A stretch of 64,000 nt of DNA from assembly GCF_001428625.1 (NCBI RefSeq), contig NZ_LMIE01000012.1, positions 197,182-261,181 of the forward strand. The letters run 5' to 3'. The notes below the pieces were generated by a model. It searched no databases, had not been told where the DNA came from, and was given only the letters and a program-made list of their open reading frames with translations. The position numbers and the translations under genes were made by a program. This DNA comes from Hydrogenophaga sp. Root209. GTDB taxonomy: Bacteria; Pseudomonadota; Gammaproteobacteria; Burkholderiales; Burkholderiaceae_C. Positions 50,855 through 59,595 of the stretch are shown here, piece by piece (the stretch's first letter is position 1; each line of letters opens with the position of its first letter).

Positions 50855-50908
50855 CTTGCCTACCGGTTGCTCCTGAAGCGGCATTGTTGGTCAACGTGCC
50901 CTCACCCT

Positions 50909-50954
50909 CCTTCGACAGGCTCAGGACAGGCCAAGCCTCTCCCGGAGGGAGAGG
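50909..50954. repeat. REP-like element plus GC hairpin at the fbpC/PepSY junction
   Basis: Bases 50909-50927 are identical to 19996-20014 in the pcaJ-pcaF gap. They are followed by a perfect hairpin CCTCTCCC-GGA-GGGAGAGG (50936-50954). Both overlap the 3' end of the PepSY gene. There is no T run, so a terminator role is uncertain. Confidence 0.7.
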
Positions 50955-52330
50955 GAGCAAGACACAAGCCAGTCGAGCAGCAACACCGCGAGCAACACGG
51001 CGCCACTGAGCGGAAACGCCAACGCCACCCCGCACATCACCAGAGCGCCGCCTTTCCACAGCGGCAGCTTGTGCGGCACGGGTGGCGCCACCAGCCGCCA
51101 GCTGCGCGCCGGCCGTCGCTTCCACCACATCACGATGCCACTGACGCAGAGGAACATGGTTGCCGCGCAGAACAGCAGGTTGAGCGCCGCGTTCCACACA
51201 CCCAGGTCGCCCTGGTGCAGCGCGATGCCCACCGCCATGCCTCTGGCCACCAGCGCGTAGTCGGCGAACGCCGCCTCGGCGATCACGCGCCCCGTGTAGC
51301 GGTCCACGTGCACCGTGCGGTCCTGCGTGGGGTTTTTCAGGTCACCACTCATGGTGTCGGCCGAGATCGTGAACACACCGGTGTCGCTTTGCGGCAGCTG
51401 GATGTGGTGCTGACCCTGGAAACCGAGCTGCTTCGCGAGTGCGGCCACGGTGTCCAGGTTCACAGGCTGGCCTTCGGGCACACCCACCACCCCGGCGGCC
51501 GAGCCGGATGCGGGCAACGGCGTCTGCTCCAGACCCCAGGGCACCTCTTTCTGGCCAGCGGTGTTCAACGTGGCGTGGGTCGCATCCGACTGCGGCACCG
51601 CGTCCCACTTGGCGGCGGGAAACGTGCCCCAGGGCTGTGCGAACTGCGCGCCCCACACCCCCGTCCATGACAGGCCGGTGAGCAGGAACACGAACAGCAC
51701 CGCGCTGAGCCAGAAGCCCACGCTGGCGTGCAGCGAGCGCCACCACAGGCGGCCCTTGAGCCGCAGGTCGGGCATCAGCACCTGGGCCCAGCGTGTGCCA
51801 CCGCGCGGCCACCAGAGGTAAAGGCCGGTGACGATCATCACGATGGCGAAGCCGGCGGCGATCTCGATCAGCCGGTCGCCCACATCGCCGATGAGCAGCG
51901 TGCCGTGGATGCGCTCGGCCCAGGCGAACACGGTGTTCTCCTTGTCCACCAGCTGCAGCACCTGCGCGGTGTGCGGGTCCACCGCCACCGCTTCGGTGAG
52001 GCCGTCGCGCTGCACCACGAACCAGCTCGCCTGGTCGGGCGCGCGCGGTGCGATGTATTCGATCAACTGGCCTTGCGAACGCAGTTCCAGCACGGCCTTC
52101 GCCTGCGCGCTGACCGGCAGCACAACGGCCTGCGGCACCACAGGCACCGTGAAGCCAAGCCGGGTCTGGAACCCGGTGAAGAACACCATGACGGCGCCGG
52201 TGAGCGCCAGCATGAGCAGAAAAGGCACAACGTAGAGGCCGGCGTAGAAGTGCCAGCGCCAGGCCACGGCGTGAAATCGGGACGGCCTTGTCCCCGCGTC
52301 CGCGGTGGACGCGCGTTGAGCGGTGCTCAC
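50921..52330 (-). CDS. PepSY domain membrane protein (PiuB family)
   Basis: A 469-residue inner membrane protein with four main helices (about residues 25-55, 160-185, 205-230, 375-400) and one or two near the end. PepSY-type periplasmic segments lie between them. The RFHAVAWRWHFYAGLYVVPF start and SLHASVGFWLSAVLF are typical PiuB features. Such proteins accompany iron or copper uptake and may reduce metal at the membrane. It follows the PCu(A)C chaperone gene by four bases, which favours copper. The last 13 residues (SCSLSLRERLGLS) are encoded by repeat DNA, so the natural C-terminus may have been altered. Confidence 0.9.
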   Translation of the reverse strand: MSTAQRASTADAGTRPSRFHAVAWRWHFYAGLYVVPFLLMLALTGAVMVFFTGFQTRLGFTVPVVPQAVVLPVSAQAKAVLELRSQGQLIEYIAPRAPDQASWFVVQRDGLTEAVAVDPHTAQVLQLVDKENTVFAWAERIHGTLLIGDVGDRLIEIAAGFAIVMIVTGLYLWWPRGGTRWAQVLMPDLRLKGRLWWRSLHASVGFWLSAVLFVFLLTGLSWTGVWGAQFAQPWGTFPAAKWDAVPQSDATHATLNTAGQKEVPWGLEQTPLPASGSAAGVVGVPEGQPVNLDTVAALAKQLGFQGQHHIQLPQSDTGVFTISADTMSGDLKNPTQDRTVHVDRYTGRVIAEAAFADYALVARGMAVGIALHQGDLGVWNAALNLLFCAATMFLCVSGIVMWWKRRPARSWRLVAPPVPHKLPLWKGGALVMCGVALAFPLSGAVLLAVLLLDWLVSCSLSLRERLGLS

Positions 52331-52334
52331 CGCC

Positions 52335-52826
52335 TCAGTGTTTGTGTTGGCCGTGGTCGTCGCCAGCCGCAGCGGGCGCCGCGGCGGCGTTGCCCAACGG
52401 ACGCGCCGTGGCCTTCACGTCCAGCGTCGAGCGCTGCCCGTCCTTGCCCTCGAACACCAGCGTCACGGGCACCACGTCGCCCGCCTTCACCGGGCCTTTG
52501 AGGTCCATCAGCATCACGTGGTAACCGCCGGGCTTGAGCTCGACCGCCTGGCCCGCGGGCAAGGCCAGACCCGTTTTGACGGGGCGCATCCGCATCACGT
52601 CCTTGTCCATCGCCATTTCGTGCAGTTCGACCACGCCGGCGATGGGCGAGCTGACCTCGACCAGGCGCGTGTCGGCCTTGGCATTGAGTTGCATGAAGGC
52701 GCCGGTGGACTTTTGTTGCGCCACGGTGGCACGCACCCAGGCGTCTTTCACGTCGACGTTGGCGGGCGCTTGTGCCCAGGCGCTGGCGGTGAGGGTCAGC
52801 AGGGTGGAGATGATCAGGTGTTTCAT
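52335..52826 (-). CDS. Periplasmic copper chaperone PCu(A)C
   Basis: A 163-residue secreted protein that binds Cu(I) and can load the CuA or CuB site of oxidases. The signal peptide is cut after WAQA (about residue 20). The copper site HExM...M...HxM is present: LHEMAMDKDVMRMRPV in the middle and GGYHVMLMDLKGP later. A His-rich tail (DDHGQHKH) adds further metal ligands. The start is the ATG at 52824-52826. Gene order DUF2946, PCu(A)C, PepSY forms a copper-handling set on the minus strand. Confidence 0.93.
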   Translation of the reverse strand: MKHLIISTLLTLTASAWAQAPANVDVKDAWVRATVAQQKSTGAFMQLNAKADTRLVEVSSPIAGVVELHEMAMDKDVMRMRPVKTGLALPAGQAVELKPGGYHVMLMDLKGPVKAGDVVPVTLVFEGKDGQRSTLDVKATARPLGNAAAAPAAAGDDHGQHKH

Positions 52827-52946
52827 GGATGTATCCGGCAAAGGCCATTGAACGGGATCGGCCGTCTCACGCCAGAACATGGCGGGCGGCTCGGTGAAGA
52901 AAACCGTGTGCGCAGCGTGCGCAGCAGCCCGATGAGGGCCGGCGCG

Positions 52947-53324
52947 TCAGGCCAGCGGGGGTGCGCGCGAAGGCGCGGCCGGCCAGAAGGTGGCGGGCGT
53001 GAGCCCGAGGGGCTGTGTGCGGGGCGGTCCGGCCTGCGGTGCCAGTGCCAGTGGCCGCAACGACGCAGGCGGCAGGCCGGCGGCGCCGTGGAGATGGCAC
53101 CAGGGGCAGTGGCGCGAGGCATCGGCCATGGATTCGCCATCGGTCGCATCGGCCGCGTCGGCCTGCACCCAGACCATGCCGCTCGCGCTGCACACCTGCA
53201 CCCAGTCGGCGTCCCCTTGCGAGGCCACCACCGCCTGCGCCACCGTGGGCGCGAGCGCGCCGCACACCATGGCGAGCAGGGCCAGCCAGGCAGCAAATCG
53301 ACGGTGGAATGGGCGGGCCAACAT
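52947..53324 (-). CDS. DUF2946 family secreted protein
   Basis: A 125-residue protein with a signal peptide (cut after AQA, about residue 31). The conserved Cys/His pattern follows: VCSASGMVWV, then HCPWCHLHGAAGLPP. DUF2946 genes typically lie next to PCu(A)C chaperones and TonB-dependent copper receptors, and the Cys/His cluster suggests metal binding. No receptor gene is present here. It is first in the minus-strand copper set and is divergent from the GST gene. Confidence 0.85.
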   Translation of the reverse strand: MLARPFHRRFAAWLALLAMVCGALAPTVAQAVVASQGDADWVQVCSASGMVWVQADAADATDGESMADASRHCPWCHLHGAAGLPPASLRPLALAPQAGPPRTQPLGLTPATFWPAAPSRAPPLA

Positions 53325-53415
53325 GGGAGCGAAGTTTATCAGCCGGGGTCAACTGCGAGACGTGTGCAGCGCGCATTCACCCACTACCATCGCGCCACCA
53401 CAACCACCTGGAGAC

Positions 53416-54066
53416 ATGTCCATGCTCACTCTGTGCGGCTTTGCAGCCAGCAACTACTACAACAAGGTCAAGCTCGCGCTGCTCGAAAAAGGTGTGGCCT
53501 TTGAAGAAGAACTGGCCTGGCTCGGCCAGACCGACAAGGCCGCCAGCCCGCTGGGCAAGGTGCCTTACCTCAAGACCGACGCGGGTCCCTTGTCCGAGTC
53601 CACCGTGCTGCTCGAGTACATCGAAGACGCCTACCCCGCGCGCCCGCTGCTGCCAGCCGACGCGTACCAGAAAGGCAAGGTGCGCGAGATCGTGCGATAC
53701 ATCGAGCTGCACCTGGAGCTGGTGGCGCGCAACCTCTACGGCGAGGCGTTCTTTGGCGGCAAGGTGAGCGACGCGGCCAAGGAAAAAACCGGCGAGCAAC
53801 TCACCAAGAATGTGGCGGCCTTCGCCCAGCTGGTGAAGTTCTCGCCCTTCATCGCGGGCGACACCTTCACCCTGGCCGACTGCGCGGCCGCCGTGCACCT
53901 GCCGCTGGTGAGCAGCGCCACCAAGATCATCTACGGGCGTGACTACCTCGCCGATCTACCGGTGCGCGAGTATTTGAAGCTGCTGGCCGAGCGCCCCGCG
54001 GTGCAGACGGTGAACGCGGACCGCAAGACCAACACCGAGGTGATGCTCAAGCGCGCGAAAGGCTGA
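53416..54066 (+). CDS. Glutathione S-transferase family protein
   Basis: A 216-residue cytosolic protein with an N-terminal thioredoxin-like domain (FAASNYYNKVKLALLEKG, then the cis-Pro segment GKVPYLKTDAGPLSEST) and a C-terminal helical domain (TFTLADCAAAVHL). It would conjugate glutathione to electrophiles or act as a peroxidase; the substrate is unknown. SNYYNKVK carries the likely catalytic Ser/Tyr position. It ends at a strong bidirectional terminator (54091-54114), convergent with the PQQ alcohol dehydrogenase. Confidence 0.92.
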   Translation: MSMLTLCGFAASNYYNKVKLALLEKGVAFEEELAWLGQTDKAASPLGKVPYLKTDAGPLSESTVLLEYIEDAYPARPLLPADAYQKGKVREIVRYIELHLELVARNLYGEAFFGGKVSDAAKEKTGEQLTKNVAAFAQLVKFSPFIAGDTFTLADCAAAVHLPLVSSATKIIYGRDYLADLPVREYLKLLAERPAVQTVNADRKTNTEVMLKRAKG

Positions 54067-54090
54067 ACACGCCGGCGCGGCGCGCATGAA

Positions 54091-54114
54091 AAAGCCGGGC
54101 AGATGCCCGGCTTT
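54091..54114. terminator. Bidirectional terminator between GST and PQQ dehydrogenase genes
   Basis: A perfect ten-base-pair stem (AAAGCCGGGC / GCCCGGCTTT) with an AGAT loop and an A run before and T run after, so it can end transcription in both directions. Confidence 0.92.
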
Positions 54115-54133
54115 TTTTGTGGCTCATCGCCCT

Positions 54134-56266
54134 TCAATTCTTGGGTCTGATCGCATCGGCGGTTCCCTGAATGAACGCCTTGATTTTTTGCACGTCATCC
54201 ATGCTGAGCTTGCCCGTGAAGTCCGGCATGCCGCGTTCGGTGGCCGGACCCTTGAACACGAACTTGTCCAGATTCTCGATGAACGATGCGTCCAAGTAAC
54301 CCAGGTTGGGGATGTTGCCACCCCGATCCACACCCGGCACGCCGTGGCAGAACACGCAGTTGCTCACATACAGCGCGGTGCCGGTGGGCACGTGGGTCGG
54401 GTCGTACTTCACCCCGGCCACCAGCTTGTCCAGTTGGTACTTCACGAAGGCCGGCGGCTGCGCCTTGCCACCCACGGCGAAGGTATAGACCGTGCCGGGG
54501 CCCTCGCGGTCGGTGGCACGCTGGGCCAAACCGTACACGCCGCCCCAGCCGACCGCGATCGACACGTACTGCTTGCCGTCGACCAGGTAGGTGCTGGGCG
54601 CTGCGATCACGCCGGTGCCGGTGGGCGTTTCCCATAGCTGCTCGCCGGTGGTGGCGTTGTAGGCGATGAAGCGCCCGTCGGCCGTGCCCTGGAACACCAG
54701 GTTGCCCGCCGTGGTGAGCGTGCCGCCGTTCCACGGCGAGATCTGCTCCTTGGTCCAGGCGGCCTGCTGCTTCACAGGGTCCCAAGCCACCAGGCGGCCA
54801 TAGGGCTTGCTGGTGGGCGGCTCCACGTTGGCGAAATTGGCCGTGTTCCAGCCCATGCCACTGTGAGGTTCGCCCGGGCGCACGCCGTTGAACTTCCAGT
54901 CCTTGTTGTCCATGAGCGTGAGCGGCACGCCCTGCACCGGCATGTAGACCAGCCCGGTGGCCGGGTTGTACGACATGGAGTGCCAGTTGCGCGCGCCGAA
55001 CGCGCTCGGGATGATTTCGCGCGGTCGATCGCCGGTGCGCGCCAGCGCGGTCTCGATCGGGCGGCCGTTCTTGTCGTACCCGGTGGCCCAGTTCACGTCG
55101 ACGAAATTCTTTGCCGAGATGAACTTGCCGTTGACGCGGTCGATCACGAAGAAGAAGCCGTTCTTCGGCGCGTGCAGGATCACCTTGCGCGGCTTGTTGT
55201 CGACCTTGATGTCGGCCAGGATCATGGGCTGCGTGGAGGTGTAGTCCCAGTTGTCCCCGGGGGTTTCCTGGTAGTGCCACACATACTTGCCGGTGTCCGG
55301 ATTGAGCGCAACGATGGAGGCCAGATACAGGTTGTCGCCACCCGCGGGGCTGCGCTTGTCACGCTGCCAGGGCGAGCCGTTGCCGGTGCCGATGTACATC
55401 AGGTTGAGTTCGGGATCGAAGGCCATCGCGTCCCAGGCGGTGCCGCCGCCACCGGCTTCCCACCATTTGCCGGCCGGATCCCAGGTCTTGGCCGCCTTGG
55501 CCATGGACTCGTCCTCGAACGGCTTGCTCGGGTCGCCCGGCACGGTGAACCAGCGCCATTTCTGGTCGCCGGTCTTTGCGTCGTAGGCGGTGATGTAGCC
55601 GCGCACACCGTACTCGGCGCCGCCATTGCCGATGATCACCTTGCCCTTGAACACGCGCGGCGCGCCGGTGATGGTGTAGCTGAACTTGCGGTCGATGATG
55701 GTGTCCTTCTCCCACACCTGCCGGCCGGTGGCGGCGTCCAGCGCGATCAGGCGGCCGTCGTACGCGGCCACAAAGACCTTGCCCTCGTGCAGCGCCACGC
55801 CGCGGTTGACCACATCGCAGCAACCCTTGTAGCCGGCTTCGCGCGGCACCTTCGGATCAAAGGTCCAGATCTGCTTGCCGGTGCGCACGTCCACCGCGTG
55901 CACCACGCTCCACGAGGCGGTGACGTACATGATGCCGTCGACCACCAGCGGGGTGGACTCCACGCCGCGTTTGGATTCGAGGTTGTACGACCACACCAGG
56001 CCCAGGTCCTTCACGTTGGACGTGCTGATCTGGTTCAGCTTCGAATGGCGCGTCTCGGCGTAGTCCAGTCCGTAGCTCGGCCAGTCGGGTGTCTTGCGGG
56101 CGTTGCTCTTCATGAACGCGGCGTTGACCTTGTTGACCGCGGCGGTGATGTGCGCGGCCGAACCTTTGGCGGGGGCCTGGGCGAACGCCGTTGCACTCAG
56201 GGCCCATGCGGCCAGCATGCCTGCCGCCGCCCAGCACCCGAGGCGGGCCAGTGGTGTGTTTTTCAT
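54134..56266 (-). CDS. PQQ-dependent quinohemoprotein alcohol dehydrogenase
   Basis: A 710-residue periplasmic enzyme that oxidises ethanol and other alcohols, using PQQ and a haem c. A signal peptide (cut after AFA, about residue 29) is followed by an eight-blade propeller. Visible are the vicinal cysteines Cys149-Cys150, the calcium ligands Glu218 and Asn296, and catalytic Asp341. Their spacing matches the soluble type II enzyme of Comamonas. The residue two after the catalytic Asp is Thr, not Asp, which points to calcium rather than lanthanide dependence. The C-terminal cytochrome domain has CVFCH. AGGAG precedes the ATG at 56266. No PQQ synthesis genes are here. Confidence 0.94.
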   Translation of the reverse strand: MKNTPLARLGCWAAAGMLAAWALSATAFAQAPAKGSAAHITAAVNKVNAAFMKSNARKTPDWPSYGLDYAETRHSKLNQISTSNVKDLGLVWSYNLESKRGVESTPLVVDGIMYVTASWSVVHAVDVRTGKQIWTFDPKVPREAGYKGCCDVVNRGVALHEGKVFVAAYDGRLIALDAATGRQVWEKDTIIDRKFSYTITGAPRVFKGKVIIGNGGAEYGVRGYITAYDAKTGDQKWRWFTVPGDPSKPFEDESMAKAAKTWDPAGKWWEAGGGGTAWDAMAFDPELNLMYIGTGNGSPWQRDKRSPAGGDNLYLASIVALNPDTGKYVWHYQETPGDNWDYTSTQPMILADIKVDNKPRKVILHAPKNGFFFVIDRVNGKFISAKNFVDVNWATGYDKNGRPIETALARTGDRPREIIPSAFGARNWHSMSYNPATGLVYMPVQGVPLTLMDNKDWKFNGVRPGEPHSGMGWNTANFANVEPPTSKPYGRLVAWDPVKQQAAWTKEQISPWNGGTLTTAGNLVFQGTADGRFIAYNATTGEQLWETPTGTGVIAAPSTYLVDGKQYVSIAVGWGGVYGLAQRATDREGPGTVYTFAVGGKAQPPAFVKYQLDKLVAGVKYDPTHVPTGTALYVSNCVFCHGVPGVDRGGNIPNLGYLDASFIENLDKFVFKGPATERGMPDFTGKLSMDDVQKIKAFIQGTADAIRPKN

Positions 56267-56411
56267 CGTGTCTCCTGGTGCAACCCGCTGCGAGCAGGCT
56301 TGTTGTGGGGCGTCCGCCCGTTCGCGAGCCGGGCACGCGCACAAGAGCAGACACCGGCATGTTCCTCCTGTGTCTGTCCGGTTTCATCCTCGGGATTTCC
56401 CTGAACCAGAA

Positions 56412-56441
56412 GTGTTCCGGGGTGGAACACCAGCACCCCGG
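56412..56441. promoter_or_regulatory. Two overlapping inverted repeats between plsC and the PQQ dehydrogenase
   Basis: GTGTTCC-N5-GGAACAC (56412-56430) and CCGGGGTG-N9-CACCCCGG (56417-56441) share bases, so as RNA hairpins they exclude one another. The second starts ten bases after the plsC stop and could be its terminator; the first looks like a protein-binding dyad about 150 bases before the dehydrogenase start. Confidence 0.55.
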
Positions 56442-56450
56442 CAAGCCATG

Positions 56451-57206
56451 TCAGTCGGCGCTGTCGGTGCCCGCGCCCTGCAGTTGCTGCACCGCCGCAC
56501 GCAGGTCGTGCGACCAGGTCCGGCGGTCGCGCCCGCGCGGGTGTTGGGCCTCGCCATAGCGCACCTGCGCCTGCACACCGTCGGCGCACAGCGTGGTCCA
56601 GATCGAGGCCACCAACGTGGTGTCGCCAACGAACACGGGTGCGTCGTGCCGGCCACCGTGCACGCGGTCGACGAAGCCCAACGCCACCGGCAGCACCGGC
56701 ACATTGGCCGTGATGGCCGCCTGAAGCAGGTTGGCGTGAAACGGCAGCAGTTCACGGCCGTCGCCCGTGGTGCCTTCGGGGAACACGGTGAGGGTGTCGC
56801 CCTCGCGCAAGCGTTCGGCCATGTGGTGCACCACGCGCATGGCGTCGCGCCGGCTTTCGCGTTCGATGTAGAGCGTGCCCGCGCCGGTGATGAGCGAGCC
56901 CAGCAGCGGCCAGCTCTTCACGTCGGCCTTGGAAACAAAGCGGCTCGGGTGCGCCGCGTTGAGCACCAGGATGTCGAGCCACGAGATGTGGTTGGACACC
57001 ATGAGCAACGGGCCGTGTGCGGGCGGCGTGCCGTGCACGACCAGCTCCACCCCCAGGATGGTCAGCATCTGGCGCGACCACTCGCGCGCCAGCAGTTGGG
57101 TTTGCGGCGGCGTGAGCCGGCCGAATTCGCTGCGGATGATCCACAGGCCGCGCAGCACGTGGCCAATGGCACGCAAGGCGCGCCAGGCAGCGCGCAAACG
57201 GTTCAC
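56451..57206 (-). CDS. plsC: 1-acyl-sn-glycerol-3-phosphate acyltransferase (PlsC-like)
   Basis: A 251-residue membrane-associated acyltransferase that makes phosphatidic acid from lysophosphatidic acid. The catalytic NHISWLD (the HX4D motif) lies near residue 92, and the phosphate-binding FPEGTT near residue 167. An N-terminal hydrophobic segment anchors it to the inner membrane. It overlaps pyrC' by four bases and is the last gene of the yqgE-ruvX-pyrR-pyrB-pyrC'-plsC run. Confidence 0.9.
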   Translation of the reverse strand: MNRLRAAWRALRAIGHVLRGLWIIRSEFGRLTPPQTQLLAREWSRQMLTILGVELVVHGTPPAHGPLLMVSNHISWLDILVLNAAHPSRFVSKADVKSWPLLGSLITGAGTLYIERESRRDAMRVVHHMAERLREGDTLTVFPEGTTGDGRELLPFHANLLQAAITANVPVLPVALGFVDRVHGGRHDAPVFVGDTTLVASIWTTLCADGVQAQVRYGEAQHPRGRDRRTWSHDLRAAVQQLQGAGTDSAD

Positions 57207-58534
57207 GCGGTGGCGTCCACGGCCTGGTGCGCCACCTGCCCGCCCACCAGCGTGGCGCGCACGCGCGCGGGCAGCTCGTGGCCACCAAACGGCGTGTGTT
57301 TGCCCTGGCTGCGCAGCGCATCGGCTTGCACCGTCCAGCTCGCGTTGGGGTCGAAAATGCAGAGGTCGGCCACGCCGCCCACTGCGATGCGCCCCACGCT
57401 GGCCTGCAGCGTGCCCAGGCTGGCGCCCAGCACCGACTGCGGTCCGCTGGTGATCACGGTCAGCGCCTGCATCAGGCCCAGACCGTCCTGCTGCGCCCAG
57501 GTGCAGGCCAGGCCGAGCAGCAACTCGACCGCGGTGGCACCGGGTTCGGCCTCGGCGAAGGGCAGCGTCTTGGCGTCGCTGTCCACCGGGTTGTGGTCGG
57601 ACACCAGCGCGTCGATGGTGCCGTCGGCCAGACCGGCGCGCAGCGCGTCGCGGTCGCGCTGCTGGCGCACGGGAGGCTGCAGGCGCAGGCGGCTGTCGTA
57701 GTAGCCGATGTCGATGTCGGTCAGGTGCAGGTTGTGCACGCTCACGTCACAGGTGACCGGCAGGCCCTCGGCCTTGGCCTGGCGCACCAGTGCGAGGCCG
57801 GCGGCGCTGCTGAGGCGGCACAGGTGCACGCGCGCGTTGGGGCTGCCGGGCGTTTTGCCCTGGGTGGCGCGCATGAGTTCGAACAGCGTGTGCAGCGCGA
57901 TGGTTTCCGCCGCTGCCGGGATGCCGGCCAGGCCCAGGCGCGTGGCCAGCGGACCGCTGGCGGCCACGCCCTTGCCCAGCCAGAAATCCTGCGGGCGCAG
58001 CCACACGGTGTAGCCGAAGGTGGCGGCGTATTGCAGCGCGCGCTGCAGCACCTGCACGTTGACGATGGGCACCTCGGCCTGGCCAAAGCCGATGCAGCCG
58101 GACTCGGTGAGCTCGGCCATTTCGGTGAGCACCTCGCCCTGCAGGCCACGCGTGAGCGCGCCCAGCGGAAACACGCGCGCCAGGTGCAGCTTCTCGGCGC
58201 GGAACTTGAGCATGTCCACCAGGCCGGGCTCGTCGAGCACCGGGTCGGTGTCGGGCGGGCAGACCAGCGAGGTCACACCGCCAGCCACCGCCGCGGCCAT
58301 CTCGCTCTCGAGCATGCGGGCGTGTTCCTGGCCGGGTTCGCGCAAGCGCACGGCCAGGTCCACCAGGCCCGGTGCCACCACGCAGCCGGTGGCGTCGATG
58401 GTGCGTGCGGCGTGGAAGTCGGGCGCCACATTGCCGATGGCGATGATGCGGCCGGCGGCGATCGCCACGTCGGCCATCTCGTCGCGGCCGGTGGCCGGGT
58501 CCATCACACGGCCGTTTTGGATCAATATCTTCAC
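57203..58534 (-). CDS. Dihydroorotase-like protein lacking zinc ligands (PyrC')
   Basis: A 443-residue protein of the class I dihydroorotase fold, encoded just after pyrB. The active enzymes carry Asp-x-His-x-His in the first zinc motif; here residues 59-65 read DLAVRLR, so both histidines are replaced (Ala61, Arg63). This matches the catalytically dead PyrC' of pseudomonads, which forms a complex with PyrB and is needed for its assembly. A separate active dihydroorotase must exist elsewhere. The start is a GTG (58532-58534) with AGGA seven bases upstream. Confidence 0.88.
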   Translation of the reverse strand: MKILIQNGRVMDPATGRDEMADVAIAAGRIIAIGNVAPDFHAARTIDATGCVVAPGLVDLAVRLREPGQEHARMLESEMAAAVAGGVTSLVCPPDTDPVLDEPGLVDMLKFRAEKLHLARVFPLGALTRGLQGEVLTEMAELTESGCIGFGQAEVPIVNVQVLQRALQYAATFGYTVWLRPQDFWLGKGVAASGPLATRLGLAGIPAAAETIALHTLFELMRATQGKTPGSPNARVHLCRLSSAAGLALVRQAKAEGLPVTCDVSVHNLHLTDIDIGYYDSRLRLQPPVRQQRDRDALRAGLADGTIDALVSDHNPVDSDAKTLPFAEAEPGATAVELLLGLACTWAQQDGLGLMQALTVITSGPQSVLGASLGTLQASVGRIAVGGVADLCIFDPNASWTVQADALRSQGKHTPFGGHELPARVRATLVGGQVAHQAVDATA

Positions 58535-58550
58535 GTTAGGTCCTCATAGG

Positions 58551-58629
58551 TTTCGCCGCCGGGCCGCCCCAAGGCGAAACGCACCCCCTCGGGGGGCAGC
58601 GACCCGCGAAGCGGCGGAGCGTGGGGGCC
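58551..58629. repeat. Comamonadaceae-type intergenic repeat between pyrB and pyrC'
   Basis: A GC-rich block with nested hairpins, including CCCCC-TC-GGGGG near 58584-58596 and CCGC-GAA-GCGG at 58604-58614, ending GGCGGAGCGTGGGGGC. Blocks of this form (GGGGGCAGCGAC...GAGCGTGGGGGC) are frequent between genes in this family. It fills nearly the whole 99-base gap inside an otherwise very tight operon. Confidence 0.6.
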
Positions 58630-58633
58630 ACAT

Positions 58634-59593
58634 TCATGCCTCGTTCCCCGCGACGATGCCCATGACCGCCATGCGCACCGCGATGCCATAAGTGACCTGC
58701 GGCAGGATCACACTCTGCGGCCCGTCCACCACGGACGAGTCGATCTCCACGCCGCGGTTGATCGGGCCCGGGTGCATCACGATCGCATCGTCCTTCGCCC
58801 AGCGCAGGCGCTCGGGCGTGAGGCCGAAGCTCTTGAAGTATTCCTGGCTCGAAGGCAGCAGCGCGCCGCTCATGCGTTCGTTCTGCAGGCGCAGCGTGAT
58901 CACCACGTCGCAGTCCTTGATGCCCTCTTCCAGCGTGTGGCACACGCGCACGCCCATCTGCGAGAGGTCGCTCGGCACCAGCGTGCGCGGGCCGACCACG
59001 CGCACGTCAGGACAGCCCAGCGTGGTCAGGGCGTGGATGTCGGAGCGCGCCACGCGCGAGTGCAGCACGTCGCCCACGATGGCCACCGAGAGCCTGGTGA
59101 AGTCCTGCTTGTAGTGGCGGATGGTGTACATGTCGAGCAGCCCCTGCGTGGGGTGCGCATGGCGCCCGTCGCCGGCGTTGATCACGTGCACATGCGGGGC
59201 CACATGCTGCGCGATCAGGTAGGGCGCGCCCGATTCGCTGTGGCGCACGACAAAGATGTCGGCCGCCATGGCGCTGAGGTTGGCGATGGTGTCGAGCAGC
59301 GACTCGCCCTTGGCGGTGGAGCTGCGCGCGATGTCCAGGTTGATCACGTCGGCACTCAGGCGCGTGGCCGCGATCTCGAAGGTGGTGCGGGTGCGCGTGC
59401 TGTTCTCGAAGAACAGGTTGAACACGCTTTTTCCCCGCAGCAGCGGCACCTTCTTCACTTCGCGGTTGCTCACGCTCACGAAGTTGGCCGCGGTGTCCAG
59501 GATCTGCGTGAGGATGTCGCGCGAGAGGCCCTCGGTGGAGAGCAGGTGAATGAGTTCACCGTTCTTGTTGAGCTGGGGGTTCTTGCTTGGCAC
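58634..59593 (-). CDS. pyrB: Aspartate carbamoyltransferase catalytic subunit
   Basis: Joins carbamoyl phosphate and aspartate in pyrimidine synthesis. The 319-residue protein shows the carbamoyl-phosphate motif [13 protein letters not shown] near residue 62, [12 protein letters not shown] near 145, and the aspartate-domain [13 protein letters not shown] near 272. It lies two bases after pyrR and is followed, after an intergenic repeat, by the inactive dihydroorotase homologue. This pyrR-pyrB-pyrC' order is known from other proteobacteria with dodecameric enzyme. Confidence 0.96.
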   Translation of the reverse strand: MPSKNPQLNKNGELIHLLSTEGLSRDILTQILDTAANFVSVSNREVKKVPLLRGKSVFNLFFENSTRTRTTFEIAATRLSADVINLDIARSSTAKGESLLDTIANLSAMAADIFVVRHSESGAPYLIAQHVAPHVHVINAGDGRHAHPTQGLLDMYTIRHYKQDFTRLSVAIVGDVLHSRVARSDIHALTTLGCPDVRVVGPRTLVPSDLSQMGVRVCHTLEEGIKDCDVVITLRLQNERMSGALLPSSQEYFKSFGLTPERLRWAKDDAIVMHPGPINRGVEIDSSVVDGPQSVILPQVTYGIAVRMAVMGIVAGNEA

Positions 59594-59595
59594 GG

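Noticed and set aside
54134-56266. Lanthanide-dependent (XoxF/PedH-like) dehydrogenase
   Set aside because: The residue two positions after the catalytic Asp is Thr rather than the extra Asp of lanthanide enzymes.
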